A stretch of 64,000 bases of DNA, taken from the NCBI RefSeq assembly GCF_019097845.1, contig NZ_JAHRGM010000001.1, forward strand, positions 620,001-684,000. Direction: 5' to 3'. This document shows, one piece after another, positions 34,917 through 43,555 of this stretch. Origin of the DNA: Sphingobium sp. AS12 (GTDB lineage Bacteria; Pseudomonadota; Alphaproteobacteria; Sphingomonadales; Sphingomonadaceae). Each line of letters starts with the position of its first letter. The first letter of the stretch is position 1. Under the pieces are notes generated by a model. That model made no database searches and was not told where the DNA came from. It saw only the letters and a list, made by a program, of their open reading frames with translations. Made by a program: the position numbers and the translations under genes.

Positions 34917-36932
34917 GTGATCGCGGATCAGGCCGCAGACGGACAGCGCAGCCTCTTCATCCTGTCGCCCGGCGACCGGGACGGGCTGTGCCATGCCGCG
35001 CAAGCGGCTGGCTGGCGCGCGATTGGTGCGCGACGCGCGCGGGAGGCGCCGCAGCGCTATCTGCGCAGCGAGGCGCAGGTTGCGCTGGTCGATATGCGCG
35101 CCGGTGGCGGGGAAGCGAAGCTGCTGGCCCCGCTGGTCCCAGCGATGGAGGCAGGCGGCGGCGCGCTGATCGTGCTGGTCGATCAGGCGGACGAAGCGAT
35201 GATCCCCGACCTGCTGGATGCCGGGGCGACTCATTTTCTGACCGCCCCTTATAGCGATGCGTCGCTGCGCGCGGCGCTGGCGTCCGCGCAGCGGCTGGTG
35301 GAACGATTGGGCGGCGGCGCATCGCATAGCCAGCGCGCCCAGCGGATTCGACGCGGCGACGCGCTATACTGGGAATTGGGGCGCAGCGATTCGCTGCTGC
35401 GGCTGAGCGAAAGTCTCGCCCGTCATCTCGATCTGCCGATGGCGCGGGTTCATCCTGCGGCGCTGATCCGCCGCCTGCCACGGGCGGAACGGCGCGCGGT
35501 GCTGACGGCGCTAAGGGCGATGATGCGGGCGGGGCGTCCCGCCGCGCTCGCGCATGACCTGCCCGACCGGCCCGGCAACCGGCTGGTCCATCATCTGCGG
35601 ATCGAGGATGGCGTGGTCGCGGCCGATGTCGAATGGCTGTCCGACGCGCAGGAGCGTGATCTGGCGAGCCGCGACTATCTGACCGGGCTGCGATCGCGGC
35701 AGGCGGCGTTGGACTGGCTCGACCGGCGCACCGGGCTGGCGACCACCGCCATATTGCTGTCGATCAGCCAGTTTGAGCGGATGAACGCGGCCTATGGTCA
35801 GGTCGTCGGCGACGCGCTGCTGGGGCGCATCGCCCGACGGATCGAGCGGATGGTGGACGATGTCGCGCCCGGCGCTATGGTCGCGCGGATTACCGGCACC
35901 GAATTTCTGGTCGGCCTGACCGGCGAAGTGGCGGGCAGCGACCGCGCGACCTTCCTGGCGAGGCAGTTGATCGCGGCGATCGGTCGTCCGTTCAGCGCGG
36001 GCGATCATCTCATCCGCCTGATTGCCCGTTGCGGCATAGCCCAGGCGCGGCCTGAAGATGACGCGACCCATTTGCTGCGTCGTGCCGGCACTGCGCTGGC
36101 CGATGCGCGGCAGGCGGGCGGGGAGGGTATTCGCATCCTGTCGACCGATCGCCACAGCCGTCAGGTCGATCCCGACCAGCTGGAAACCGACCTGCGTCTC
36201 GCACTCGACCGGGGCGAGATCGGCATCGTGTTCCAGCCGCAATATCCGGTGGATTCGCAGGTCATCAGCGGGGTGGAGGCGCTGGCGCGCTGGAACCATC
36301 CGCAATATGGCCCGCTGGGCGCGGGTATATTGTTCGCTACCGCCGAACGGTCCGACTATATGCTGCCGTTGTCGGCGCATATCCAGGTGGAGGCGTTGCG
36401 GCAGGCAGCGGCATGGCCGCGCGCGCTGTCTGCGCTGCGGCTGTCGATCAATGTGACGGCGGCGGACATCGCCCAGCCCGGTTTCATGAGCGAGCTGCTG
36501 GCGATCGTGGACAGCAGCGGATTTCCCCGATCGCGCCTGACGGTGGAGATCACCGAAAGCGGGCTGATCGAGGATGTCGATGCCGCCGCTGCGCTGCTGA
36601 CTGCGCTCCGGTCGGAGGGGCTGGCGGTCGCGATTGATGATTTCGGTACGGGCTATTCCAGCCTCGCCTATCTCAAGAGCCTGCCGCTCGATTATCTCAA
36701 GATCGACAGCGGGCTGGCGCAGGATATTGCCGGGACTGCGCGCGACCGCATCGTCGTGCGCGGGGTCATCCACATGGCCAAGTCGCTGGGTCTGAAGGTC
36801 GTGGCGGAAGGGGTGGAGACGCAGCAGCAGCTTGATTTGCTGGCGCGTGAGGGATGCGATTATTATCAGGGTTTCCTGCGATCGGCGGGCGTGTCGTCCG
36901 CTGATCTGGTAGCGCTGGTGCTGGCGGGCTGA
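34917..36932 (+). CDS. Cyclic-di-GMP phosphodiesterase with degenerate GGDEF and intact EAL domain
   Basis: Multi-domain signalling protein, 671 residues, no membrane segments. The N-terminal region (residues 1 to about 130) looks like a receiver domain without a clear phosphorylation pocket. A GGDEF domain follows (about 245-405); its signature is ITGTEFLVGL, so GGDEF is degenerate and cyclase activity is unlikely. The C-terminal EAL domain (about 425-665) keeps VEALARWNHP, the NVT segment, VEITESGLIED, IDDFGTGYSSL and VVAEGVET, as in active phosphodiesterases. The start is GTG at 34917, with AGGGGA about 9 bases upstream. Divergent from moaA. Confidence 0.9.
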   Translation: MIADQAADGQRSLFILSPGDRDGLCHAAQAAGWRAIGARRAREAPQRYLRSEAQVALVDMRAGGGEAKLLAPLVPAMEAGGGALIVLVDQADEAMIPDLLDAGATHFLTAPYSDASLRAALASAQRLVERLGGGASHSQRAQRIRRGDALYWELGRSDSLLRLSESLARHLDLPMARVHPAALIRRLPRAERRAVLTALRAMMRAGRPAALAHDLPDRPGNRLVHHLRIEDGVVAADVEWLSDAQERDLASRDYLTGLRSRQAALDWLDRRTGLATTAILLSISQFERMNAAYGQVVGDALLGRIARRIERMVDDVAPGAMVARITGTEFLVGLTGEVAGSDRATFLARQLIAAIGRPFSAGDHLIRLIARCGIAQARPEDDATHLLRRAGTALADARQAGGEGIRILSTDRHSRQVDPDQLETDLRLALDRGEIGIVFQPQYPVDSQVISGVEALARWNHPQYGPLGAGILFATAERSDYMLPLSAHIQVEALRQAAAWPRALSALRLSINVTAADIAQPGFMSELLAIVDSSGFPRSRLTVEITESGLIEDVDAAAALLTALRSEGLAVAIDDFGTGYSSLAYLKSLPLDYLKIDSGLAQDIAGTARDRIVVRGVIHMAKSLGLKVVAEGVETQQQLDLLAREGCDYYQGFLRSAGVSSADLVALVLAG

Positions 36933-36964
36933 AGCGCGCTGAAGCGCGCTGATTTCACCTTGAT

Positions 36965-37031
36965 CCGTTCGTTTCGAGCGACGTCGAGAAACAGCGCGCT
37001 ACCGTTTCTCGACGTCGCTCGAAACGAACGG
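36965..37031. repeat. Perfect 28-bp inverted repeat (CCGTTCGTTTCGAGCG family)
   Basis: The left arm 36965-36992 (CCGTTCGTTTCGAGCGACGT...) and right arm 37004-37031 (...GCTCGAAACGAACGG) are exact reverse complements with an 11-base spacer. It sits between the convergent EAL and MAPEG genes. A relative with a different core is at 63819-63892. Confidence 0.93.
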
Positions 37032-37049
37032 GGCTTAAGTGCTTCCTTC

Positions 37050-37445
37050 TTAGAGACTCAGCAACGGCCACAAGACCATGCCCAGTCCGACCAGGCTGAC
37101 GAGGAAGATCAGCGTGCGGATTTTGGGGATGCCCAGGGCATAGACCGGCAGATAGAGGATGCGAGCGCCCAGCCAGATATGGGCGCCGAGCATCGTCATG
37201 TCGCTCGATCGGCCAGCCACCACGACGCCGATCAGCGCGACGATGGCGATGGGCAGGGTTTCCTGAAAATTCGCCTGGGCGCGGGCCAGACGACCGGCCA
37301 CCGGGTTGAGCGGCGGCAATGTTTCATCGCGCGCCCCCATGTTCCAATTGGTGCCATATTGCTTCGTCTTGACATGGGCGGCGGCGAAGATGTGGATCAG
37401 GAGCAGCACCATGCTCCAGGCCAGCACGAACAGTTCGACAGCCAT
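37050..37445 (-). CDS. MAPEG-family membrane protein
   Basis: Four-helix inner-membrane protein of the MAPEG (eicosanoid and glutathione metabolism) superfamily. Typical points are an N-terminal helix with Glu (MAVELFVLAWSMVLL), RAQANFQETLPIAIVAL in helix 2, and ARILYLPVYALGIPKIRTL before the last helices. 131 residues, as usual. Bacterial members are mostly uncharacterised. It lies 63 bases after mfd in the same direction. Confidence 0.9.
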   Translation of the reverse strand: MAVELFVLAWSMVLLLIHIFAAAHVKTKQYGTNWNMGARDETLPPLNPVAGRLARAQANFQETLPIAIVALIGVVVAGRSSDMTMLGAHIWLGARILYLPVYALGIPKIRTLIFLVSLVGLGMVLWPLLSL

Positions 37446-37508
37446 GATCTTCGTCTCCGACCCCGTTGATGGCTCAGCCTAAGCCATCGCCCGGCGGACG
37501 ACAAGGCA

Positions 37509-40500
37509 TCACCCCGCTGCCTTGGCCAGCCCTTTCGACAATTGGAGCGCGCCGTTGAGGCGGGCGGCGGAGTCGGCCCAGTTGCGGTTGACGACAACCT
37601 TGCTGTCGGGGCGCAGCCGCGCCACGCTGTCGAGCCGCTGGATATAGGCGACCAGTCCCGCCGGATTGGGAAAGCGATCCTCGAAGAAGCTGACCAGCGC
37701 GCCCTTTTGCCCGACGTCGATCTTGGCGATATTGGCCTTCACGCAATTCTGCTTGATCTCGATGATCTTGAGCAGGTTTTGCGTGGGCGCAGGCAGCTTG
37801 CCGAAACGGTCGATCAGTTCGGCGGCGAAGGATTCCAGACCCTGCCTGTCCTCCACCTCGTTCAGGCGGCGATAGAGACCCATGCGCAGGTCGAGATCGG
37901 GGACATAATCGTCGGGGATCATGATCGGCGCATCGACGCTGATCTGGGGCGAGAAGCTGTCGCTGCGCGGTTCAAGGCCAGCGCCGCCCGCCTTGGCATC
38001 GAGGATCGCCTCCTCCAGCATCGACTGGTAAAGCTCGAACCCGACTTCGCGGATATGGCCCGACTGTTCGTCACCGACCAGATTACCCGCACCGCGAATG
38101 TCGAGATCGTGGCTGGCAAGCTGAAAGCCTGCGCCCAGCGTGTCGAGATCGGACAGCACCTTCAGGCGCTTTTCCGCCGTTTCGGTGATGATGCGGTTGG
38201 CGGGTGTCGTCATATAGGCATAGGCGCGCGTCTTGGACCGGCCGACGCGACCGCGCAGCTGATAGAGTTGGGCGAGGCCGAAACGGTCGGCGCGGTGGAT
38301 GATCAGCGTGTTGGCGCTGGGAATGTCCAGCCCACTTTCGACGATGGTGGTGGACAGCAGCACATCGTAGCGCTTGTCGTAAAAGGCCGACATGCGTTCT
38401 TCGACCTGCGTGGCGCTCATCTGGCCATGGGCGACGATCGCCTTGATTTCGGGGACTTCGGTGCGGAGATACTCTTCAATCTCGGTCAGGTCGGCGATGC
38501 GCGGGACGACGAAGAAGCTCTGTCCGCCGCGATAATGTTCGCGCAGCAGCGCCTCGCGGATCACCACGCCATCCCAGGGCATGATGTAGCTGCGCACCGC
38601 CAGACGATCGACCGGCGGGGTCTGGATCACCGACAGTTCGCGCAAACCCGACATCGCCATTTGCAGCGTGCGCGGGATCGGTGTCGCCGTCAGTGTCAGG
38701 ACATGCACGTCGGTCTTGAGCGATTTCAGCCGCTCCTTGTGGGTCACGCCGAAACGCTGTTCCTCGTCCACGATGACGAGGCCGAGGCGCTTGAACTCGA
38801 TGCCCTTTGCCAGCAGCGCATGGGTGCCGACGACGATGTCGATGGTGCCATCGGCCAGCCCGGCCTTGACGGCCTTAGCCTCCTTGTCGGGAACCAGGCG
38901 GGAGAGGCGACCGATATTGACCGGGAAGCCGCGAAACCGCTCCTCAAACTGCATATGATGCTGACGCGCGAGCAGGGTGGTGGGGCAGATCAGCACGACC
39001 TGCATTCCCGCCATTGCTGCAACAAAGGCGGCACGCAGCGCCACCTCGGTCTTGCCAAAGCCCACATCGCCGCAGACGAGCCGGTCCATCGGCTTGCCCG
39101 CGCCCAGATCCTCGATCACGTCGAGGATGGCGCGCTCCTGATCCTCTGTCTCCTGATAGGGGAAGCGATCGACAAAGGCGGGATAGCCCGCACTGTCGGG
39201 TTCGGCGATAGTGGCAGCGCGCAGCGCGCGTTCGGCGGCGGTCTTGAGCAATTCACCCGCAATCTCGCGGATGCGCTCCTTCATCCTGGCCTTGCGCCGC
39301 TGCCACGCTTCGCCGCTCAATTTGTCGAGGCTCACGCCATCGCTGTCGGAGCCGTAGCGGGAGAGGACTTCGAGATTTTCGACCGGCACGAACAATTTGT
39401 CGCCGCCCGCATAGCTGAGCGCTACGCAGTCATGCGCCGTCTTGCTGACCGGGATTTGGGTCAGCCCTTCATAGCGGCCAATGCCATGGTCCATATGGAC
39501 GACCAGATCGCCGGGCGAGAGCGTCGCCAGCTCAGCGAGGAAAGCGTCGGCGCTCTTCTTGCGCTTGGCCCGGCGGACCAGCCGGTCGCCCAGCATATCC
39601 TGTTCGGTCAGCACCGCGACGTCGGGCGCGGTGAAACCATGGTCGAGCGGCAGGACGGTCAGCACCACGCTGCCATTGGCGGCCAGCCCCAGCGCCACCT
39701 GCCAGCTGTCCGCCGCCGCCATCCGCTTGACGCCATGATCGGCCAGCAGGCCCGACAATCGTTCGCGCGCGCCAGCGGAATAGCTGGCGATCACGACCTT
39801 TTTCTTGGTCCGTTGCAGCGTGCCGATATGTTTGCCGACCGCTTCATAGACATTGGCATTTTGGGCGCGTTCGGGCGCAAAATCGCGCGGGCCATCGACC
39901 GCAAAGTCCAGCACGGTGGCGCTGTCCGGTTCGTGAAAGGGGGTGGCGACATGCATCGGCCAACGCGCAACGATCGCGTCCCATTCGGCGGCGTCGAGAT
40001 AGAGGAGATCGGGTTTCAGCGGGCGATAGGCGCCGGGGTCCGACGATTTCGCCTGCACCCGGTTGGCGTGATAATCGCGGATCGCCTCGAACCGGGAATC
40101 GGCTGCGCCGACGACGCCATGATCGCGGATGATGACGGCGTCCTCGCCCAGATGGTCTGACAGGGGGACCAGCTTTTCCTCGAACAGTGGCAGCCAATGT
40201 TCCATGCCCGACAGGCGCCGCCCGTCGCTGACCGCCTGATAGAGCGGATCGCCGGTCGCGGTCGCGCCGAACATCTCGCGATAGCGGCCGCGGAAGCGCT
40301 TGATCGTGTCCTCGTCCAGCAATGCTTCGGAGGCGGGGAGCAGGGTGAAGCCATCGACGCTGCCGGTGGTGCGCTGGTCGCCGGGATCGAAACGGCGGAC
40401 CGTCTCTATCTCGTCCCCGAAGAAATCGAGGCGGAGCGGCTGGTCCTCGCCGCCCGGAAACAGATCGACAATGCCGCCGCGAATCGCAAACTCGCCACGG

Positions 40501-40973
40501 TCATGGACGGTATCGGTGCGGACATAGCCATTGGCCTGGAGCATTTCGGCCAGCCGCGTGATCGCGATCCGCTCCTTGGGCGCGAGTTTTGCCACCAGTT
40601 GCCGAACGCGGAACGGGGTCAGCGTACGCTGGGTCAGGGCGTTGAGCGTGGTCAGGACCAGTTGCGGGCCGTTGGGTTTGGCCTGCAAGGCGTATAGTCC
40701 CGCAAGCCGCGCCGACGCGGTGCGCAGCGACGGGCTGGCCCGGTCATAGGGCAGGCAGTCCCAGGCGGGGATTTCGATAATCTCGATCTCCGGCGCGAAA
40801 TAATGCGCCGTCTCCGCCACCGCGCGCATCAGTTGCTCGTCTGAAGCGACGAACACGGCGCGACTGGGCGCGGCGCGGGCGATGTCGGCCAGCAGCCAGG
40901 GCTGGAACCCGGCCGGGACGCCCGACAGGGTCAGCGGCGCCTTGGCGCGGAGGATTTTCTGGAGATCGGTCAT
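37509..40973 (-). CDS. mfd: Transcription-repair coupling factor Mfd
   Basis: Removes RNA polymerase stalled at DNA lesions and recruits UvrA. It has a UvrB-like N-terminal module, the RNA polymerase-interaction domain (LSPGDLVVHMDHGIGRYEGL), and a RecG-like translocase with Walker A GDVGFGKTEVALRAAF, Walker B VIVDEEQRFGVTHKERL, TATPIPRTLQMA, and helicase motifs QLRGRVGRS. About 1154 residues. The ATG at 40973 gives the normal MTDLQKIL start. A GTG at 40979 has better spacing (8 bases) from GGGAGGGG, which is contributed by the adjacent palindromic repeat. Confidence 0.96.
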   Translation of the reverse strand: MTDLQKILRAKAPLTLSGVPAGFQPWLLADIARAAPSRAVFVASDEQLMRAVAETAHYFAPEIEIIEIPAWDCLPYDRASPSLRTASARLAGLYALQAKPNGPQLVLTTLNALTQRTLTPFRVRQLVAKLAPKERIAITRLAEMLQANGYVRTDTVHDRGEFAIRGGIVDLFPGGEDQPLRLDFFGDEIETVRRFDPGDQRTTGSVDGFTLLPASEALLDEDTIKRFRGRYREMFGATATGDPLYQAVSDGRRLSGMEHWLPLFEEKLVPLSDHLGEDAVIIRDHGVVGAADSRFEAIRDYHANRVQAKSSDPGAYRPLKPDLLYLDAAEWDAIVARWPMHVATPFHEPDSATVLDFAVDGPRDFAPERAQNANVYEAVGKHIGTLQRTKKKVVIASYSAGARERLSGLLADHGVKRMAAADSWQVALGLAANGSVVLTVLPLDHGFTAPDVAVLTEQDMLGDRLVRRAKRKKSADAFLAELATLSPGDLVVHMDHGIGRYEGLTQIPVSKTAHDCVALSYAGGDKLFVPVENLEVLSRYGSDSDGVSLDKLSGEAWQRRKARMKERIREIAGELLKTAAERALRAATIAEPDSAGYPAFVDRFPYQETEDQERAILDVIEDLGAGKPMDRLVCGDVGFGKTEVALRAAFVAAMAGMQVVLICPTTLLARQHHMQFEERFRGFPVNIGRLSRLVPDKEAKAVKAGLADGTIDIVVGTHALLAKGIEFKRLGLVIVDEEQRFGVTHKERLKSLKTDVHVLTLTATPIPRTLQMAMSGLRELSVIQTPPVDRLAVRSYIMPWDGVVIREALLREHYRGGQSFFVVPRIADLTEIEEYLRTEVPEIKAIVAHGQMSATQVEERMSAFYDKRYDVLLSTTIVESGLDIPSANTLIIHRADRFGLAQLYQLRGRVGRSKTRAYAYMTTPANRIITETAEKRLKVLSDLDTLGAGFQLASHDLDIRGAGNLVGDEQSGHIREVGFELYQSMLEEAILDAKAGGAGLEPRSDSFSPQISVDAPIMIPDDYVPDLDLRMGLYRRLNEVEDRQGLESFAAELIDRFGKLPAPTQNLLKIIEIKQNCVKANIAKIDVGQKGALVSFFEDRFPNPAGLVAYIQRLDSVARLRPDSKVVVNRNWADSAARLNGALQLSKGLAKAAG

Positions 40974-40985
40974 ATTCACTACTCG

Positions 40986-41082
40986 TTCCCCTCCCGCTTG
41001 CGGGAGGGGCTAGGGGTGGGCCAGCGGAACAGAGGTGGCGCACGCCCACCCCCTGACCCCCTCCCGCCTGCGGGAGGGGGAA
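40986..41082. repeat. Composite palindromic repeat between sdhE and mfd
   Basis: The outer inverted repeat is TTCCCCTCCCGCTTGCGGGA.. at the left and ..CGCCTGCGGGAGGGGGAA at the right, extending inward to GGGGTGGGC and GCCCACCCC. Each arm is itself a hairpin (CCCTCCCGC...GCGGGAGGG). Read on the minus strand, the mfd-proximal arm ends in GGGAGGGG, the likely mfd ribosome binding site. Confidence 0.88.
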
Positions 41083-41087
41083 CCTGG

Positions 41088-41354
41088 TCAGTTTTCGATC
41101 TTCACGAAATCGAGTTTCAGGAATTTGTCCATCATCGGCCCTTTCCATTCGTCCGGCACGGGGATGGTGCCCAGCGCCCAGCCGATGATGTCGGCATCCT
41201 GTTCATCCATGAACCGCTCGAACCAGGCGATTTCCTCGGCATTCCACTCCTTGTGATAGCGCTCGAAAAAGCCGCCGACCGCGTAATCGGATTCGCGCGT
41301 GCCACGGTGCCAGGCGCGGAATTTCAGGCGGCGCATCTGGGGATCATCGTTCAC
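41088..41354 (-). CDS. sdhE: Succinate dehydrogenase assembly factor SdhE (SDHAF2)
   Basis: Small protein that helps attach FAD to the SdhA flavoprotein. Family signature RRLKFRAWHRGTRE near the N-terminus (the RGxxE motif), then FERFMDEQDADIIGW. The GTG at 41354 is chosen because AAGGAAC stands upstream and because it gives the expected 88 residues; the frame stays open further but without family similarity. Divergent from recG. It lies upstream of mfd, with a composite palindrome between them. Confidence 0.92.
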   Translation of the reverse strand: MNDDPQMRRLKFRAWHRGTRESDYAVGGFFERYHKEWNAEEIAWFERFMDEQDADIIGWALGTIPVPDEWKGPMMDKFLKLDFVKIEN

Positions 41355-41441
41355 AATTTGTTCCTTTTGCGGATACGCCGAAAAAGCCGATCGGATGTTT
41401 GTGCCATCGTCCCGGCTGGGGTAGATGCTGGCCAGATAGAC

Positions 41442-43505
41442 ATGCGACCCGATATTCTCAATCCGCTCTTTGCCGAAATCTCTGTCCTTAAGGGCATTGG
41501 ACCGGCGCTGGCCCGGCCGCTGGAGCGGCTGGGGCTGGCGCGTGCGGTCGATGTGGCGTTCCATCTGCCGGTCAGCTGGGTCGATCGCGTCCTGACAGAT
41601 GAGCTGGACATGGCCGACGCAGGCCGGGTGATCGGCATCGTCCTAACCCCGGTGGATTATCGTGCAAGTGGTAGCGCCCGCGCGCCGTTCCGCGTCCATG
41701 CGACGGACAGGCATGGCAATTATGTGTCGCTGACCTATTTTGGCCGGAACAGCGCCTGGCCGCGCAAGCTGTTGCCGCTGGGTGAGCCCAAATTCGTGTC
41801 GGGCAAGCTGGAGGCCTATGGCGAAAATCTCCAGATCGTCCACCCCGACCATGTGCTGCCGCCCGACGAGGCCGCAACCATCCCCGCGCGCGAACCGGTC
41901 TATGGCCTGTCCGAAGGGCTGACCAACAACCGGATGCGCGATCTGGTGGGGCAGGCGCTGGCCCGTGCGCCGGACCTGCCCGAATGGATCGAACCGAGCC
42001 TGCTGGCCCGCAAGGACTGGCCCGGCTGGCGGGAGGCGCTTGCGCGCATCCATGCCGATCCGTCTGACGCGATGGCCCGCGAGCGGCTGGCCTATGACGA
42101 GATTTTCGCCGGGCAACTGGCGCTGATGCTGGTGCGGCAATCGTCGCGGCGGCGGCGAGGCGTGCCGATCGCTGGCGATGGGCGCTTGCGTGCCATGCTC
42201 AAGCTGCCCTTTGCGCCGACCGGGGCGCAGCGCCGCGCGTTCGGCGAAATTGAGGGCGACATGGCGCAGGCCACACCGATGCTGCGTCTGCTTCAGGGCG
42301 ATGTCGGGTCGGGCAAGACTCTGGTGGCATTGATGGCGTTGCTCAACGCGGTCGAGGCCGGGATGCAGGGCGCGATGCTGGCCCCGACAGAGATATTGGC
42401 GCGGCAACATTATGAGACGCTGCGCAAGATGGCGTCGGGCCTGCCCGTCGAGATCGCCATCCTGACCGGGCGCGACAAGGGCAAGGTGCGCGAAGCCACG
42501 CTGATGGGGCTTGCCGATGGCAGCATCGACATCCTCGTCGGCACCCATGCGATCTTTCAGGAGGCGGTGCAGTACAAGCATCTGGGGCTTGCCGTAATTG
42601 ACGAGCAGCATCGCTTTGGCGTCGCCCAGCGGATGATGCTGGCGAACAAGGCGGAGCGTGCGCCGCATTTGCTGGTGATGACGGCAACGCCGATACCCCG
42701 GACACTGACGCTGACATATTATGGCGAGATGGAGGTGTCCAAGCTGGACGAGATGCCGCCCGGTCGCCAGCCGATCCAGACCGTGGTGATGGCCGCCACG
42801 CGATTGGACGAAGTGGTCGATGCGCTGGCCCGCCATGTCGAGGGCGGCGGACAAGCCTATTGGGTCTGTCCGCTGGTCGAGGAGAGCGAGACGAGCGATC
42901 AGGCCGCTGCGGAGGCACGCGCGGAATCATTGAAGTTGCGCTTTGGCGATCGGGTCGGGCTGGTCCATGGCCGGATGAAGGGGCCGGACAAGGATGCCGC
43001 CATGGAGGCCTTTGCCGCCAACCGGACCCAGATATTGGTCGCTACCACGGTGATTGAAGTTGGTGTCGATGTGCCAAACTCCAGCCTGATCATCATCGAG
43101 GGGGCGGACCGGTTCGGGCTGGCGCAGTTGCACCAGTTGCGCGGGCGGGTGGGGCGCGGTGACAAGCCATCGGTATGCCTGTTGCTGCGCGGCAACGCAC
43201 TGGGCGAAACGTCGCGGGCGCGGCTGGCGCTGATGCGCGAGACGAACGATGGCTTCCGCATTGCCGAGGAGGATCTGAAACTGCGCGGCGCGGGCGAAGT
43301 GCTGGGGACGCGGCAGTCGGGCGAGCAGCAGTTGAAGCTCGCGACGCCTGAGCATCTGGCATCCTTGCTGGACGCGGCGCGCGATGACGCCCATCTGCTG
43401 ATCGACCGCGACGGCGGCCTCGACAGCCCGCGCGGACAGGCAGCGCGGACCTGCCTCTATCTGTTCGAGCGGGATGCGGCGGTCGGGTTGCTGCGGGGCG
43501 GATAA
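41442..43505 (+). CDS. recG: ATP-dependent DNA helicase RecG
   Basis: Branch-migration helicase for stalled forks and recombination intermediates. Wedge (OB) domain at the N-terminus with PVSWVDRVLTDELD, helicase motif I GDVGSGKTLVALMALL, motif II VIDEQHRFGVAQR, motif III TATPIPRTLTLTYYGEME, and motif VI QLHQLRGRVGRG. 687 residues from the ATG at 41442, the usual RecG size. The frame is open back to 40998, but that part runs through the sdhE antisense strand and the repeat. No strong ribosome binding site is seen. Confidence 0.96.
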   Translation: MRPDILNPLFAEISVLKGIGPALARPLERLGLARAVDVAFHLPVSWVDRVLTDELDMADAGRVIGIVLTPVDYRASGSARAPFRVHATDRHGNYVSLTYFGRNSAWPRKLLPLGEPKFVSGKLEAYGENLQIVHPDHVLPPDEAATIPAREPVYGLSEGLTNNRMRDLVGQALARAPDLPEWIEPSLLARKDWPGWREALARIHADPSDAMARERLAYDEIFAGQLALMLVRQSSRRRRGVPIAGDGRLRAMLKLPFAPTGAQRRAFGEIEGDMAQATPMLRLLQGDVGSGKTLVALMALLNAVEAGMQGAMLAPTEILARQHYETLRKMASGLPVEIAILTGRDKGKVREATLMGLADGSIDILVGTHAIFQEAVQYKHLGLAVIDEQHRFGVAQRMMLANKAERAPHLLVMTATPIPRTLTLTYYGEMEVSKLDEMPPGRQPIQTVVMAATRLDEVVDALARHVEGGGQAYWVCPLVEESETSDQAAAEARAESLKLRFGDRVGLVHGRMKGPDKDAAMEAFAANRTQILVATTVIEVGVDVPNSSLIIIEGADRFGLAQLHQLRGRVGRGDKPSVCLLLRGNALGETSRARLALMRETNDGFRIAEEDLKLRGAGEVLGTRQSGEQQLKLATPEHLASLLDAARDDAHLLIDRDGGLDSPRGQAARTCLYLFERDAAVGLLRGG

Positions 43506-43555
43506 GAAAATGCTGCATTTGCGAAACAAATGAGGATGCTTCACGTTCGTTCGTC

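Noticed and set aside
36926-36960. Short direct repeat TGAAGCGCGC after the EAL gene
   Set aside because: Only two copies next to each other; most likely simple slippage, no function suggested.
37542-40160. 872-codon open frame on the + strand
   Set aside because: Antisense to mfd, whose motifs are unambiguous; long shadow frames are common in this high-GC codon usage, and the translation has no domain features.
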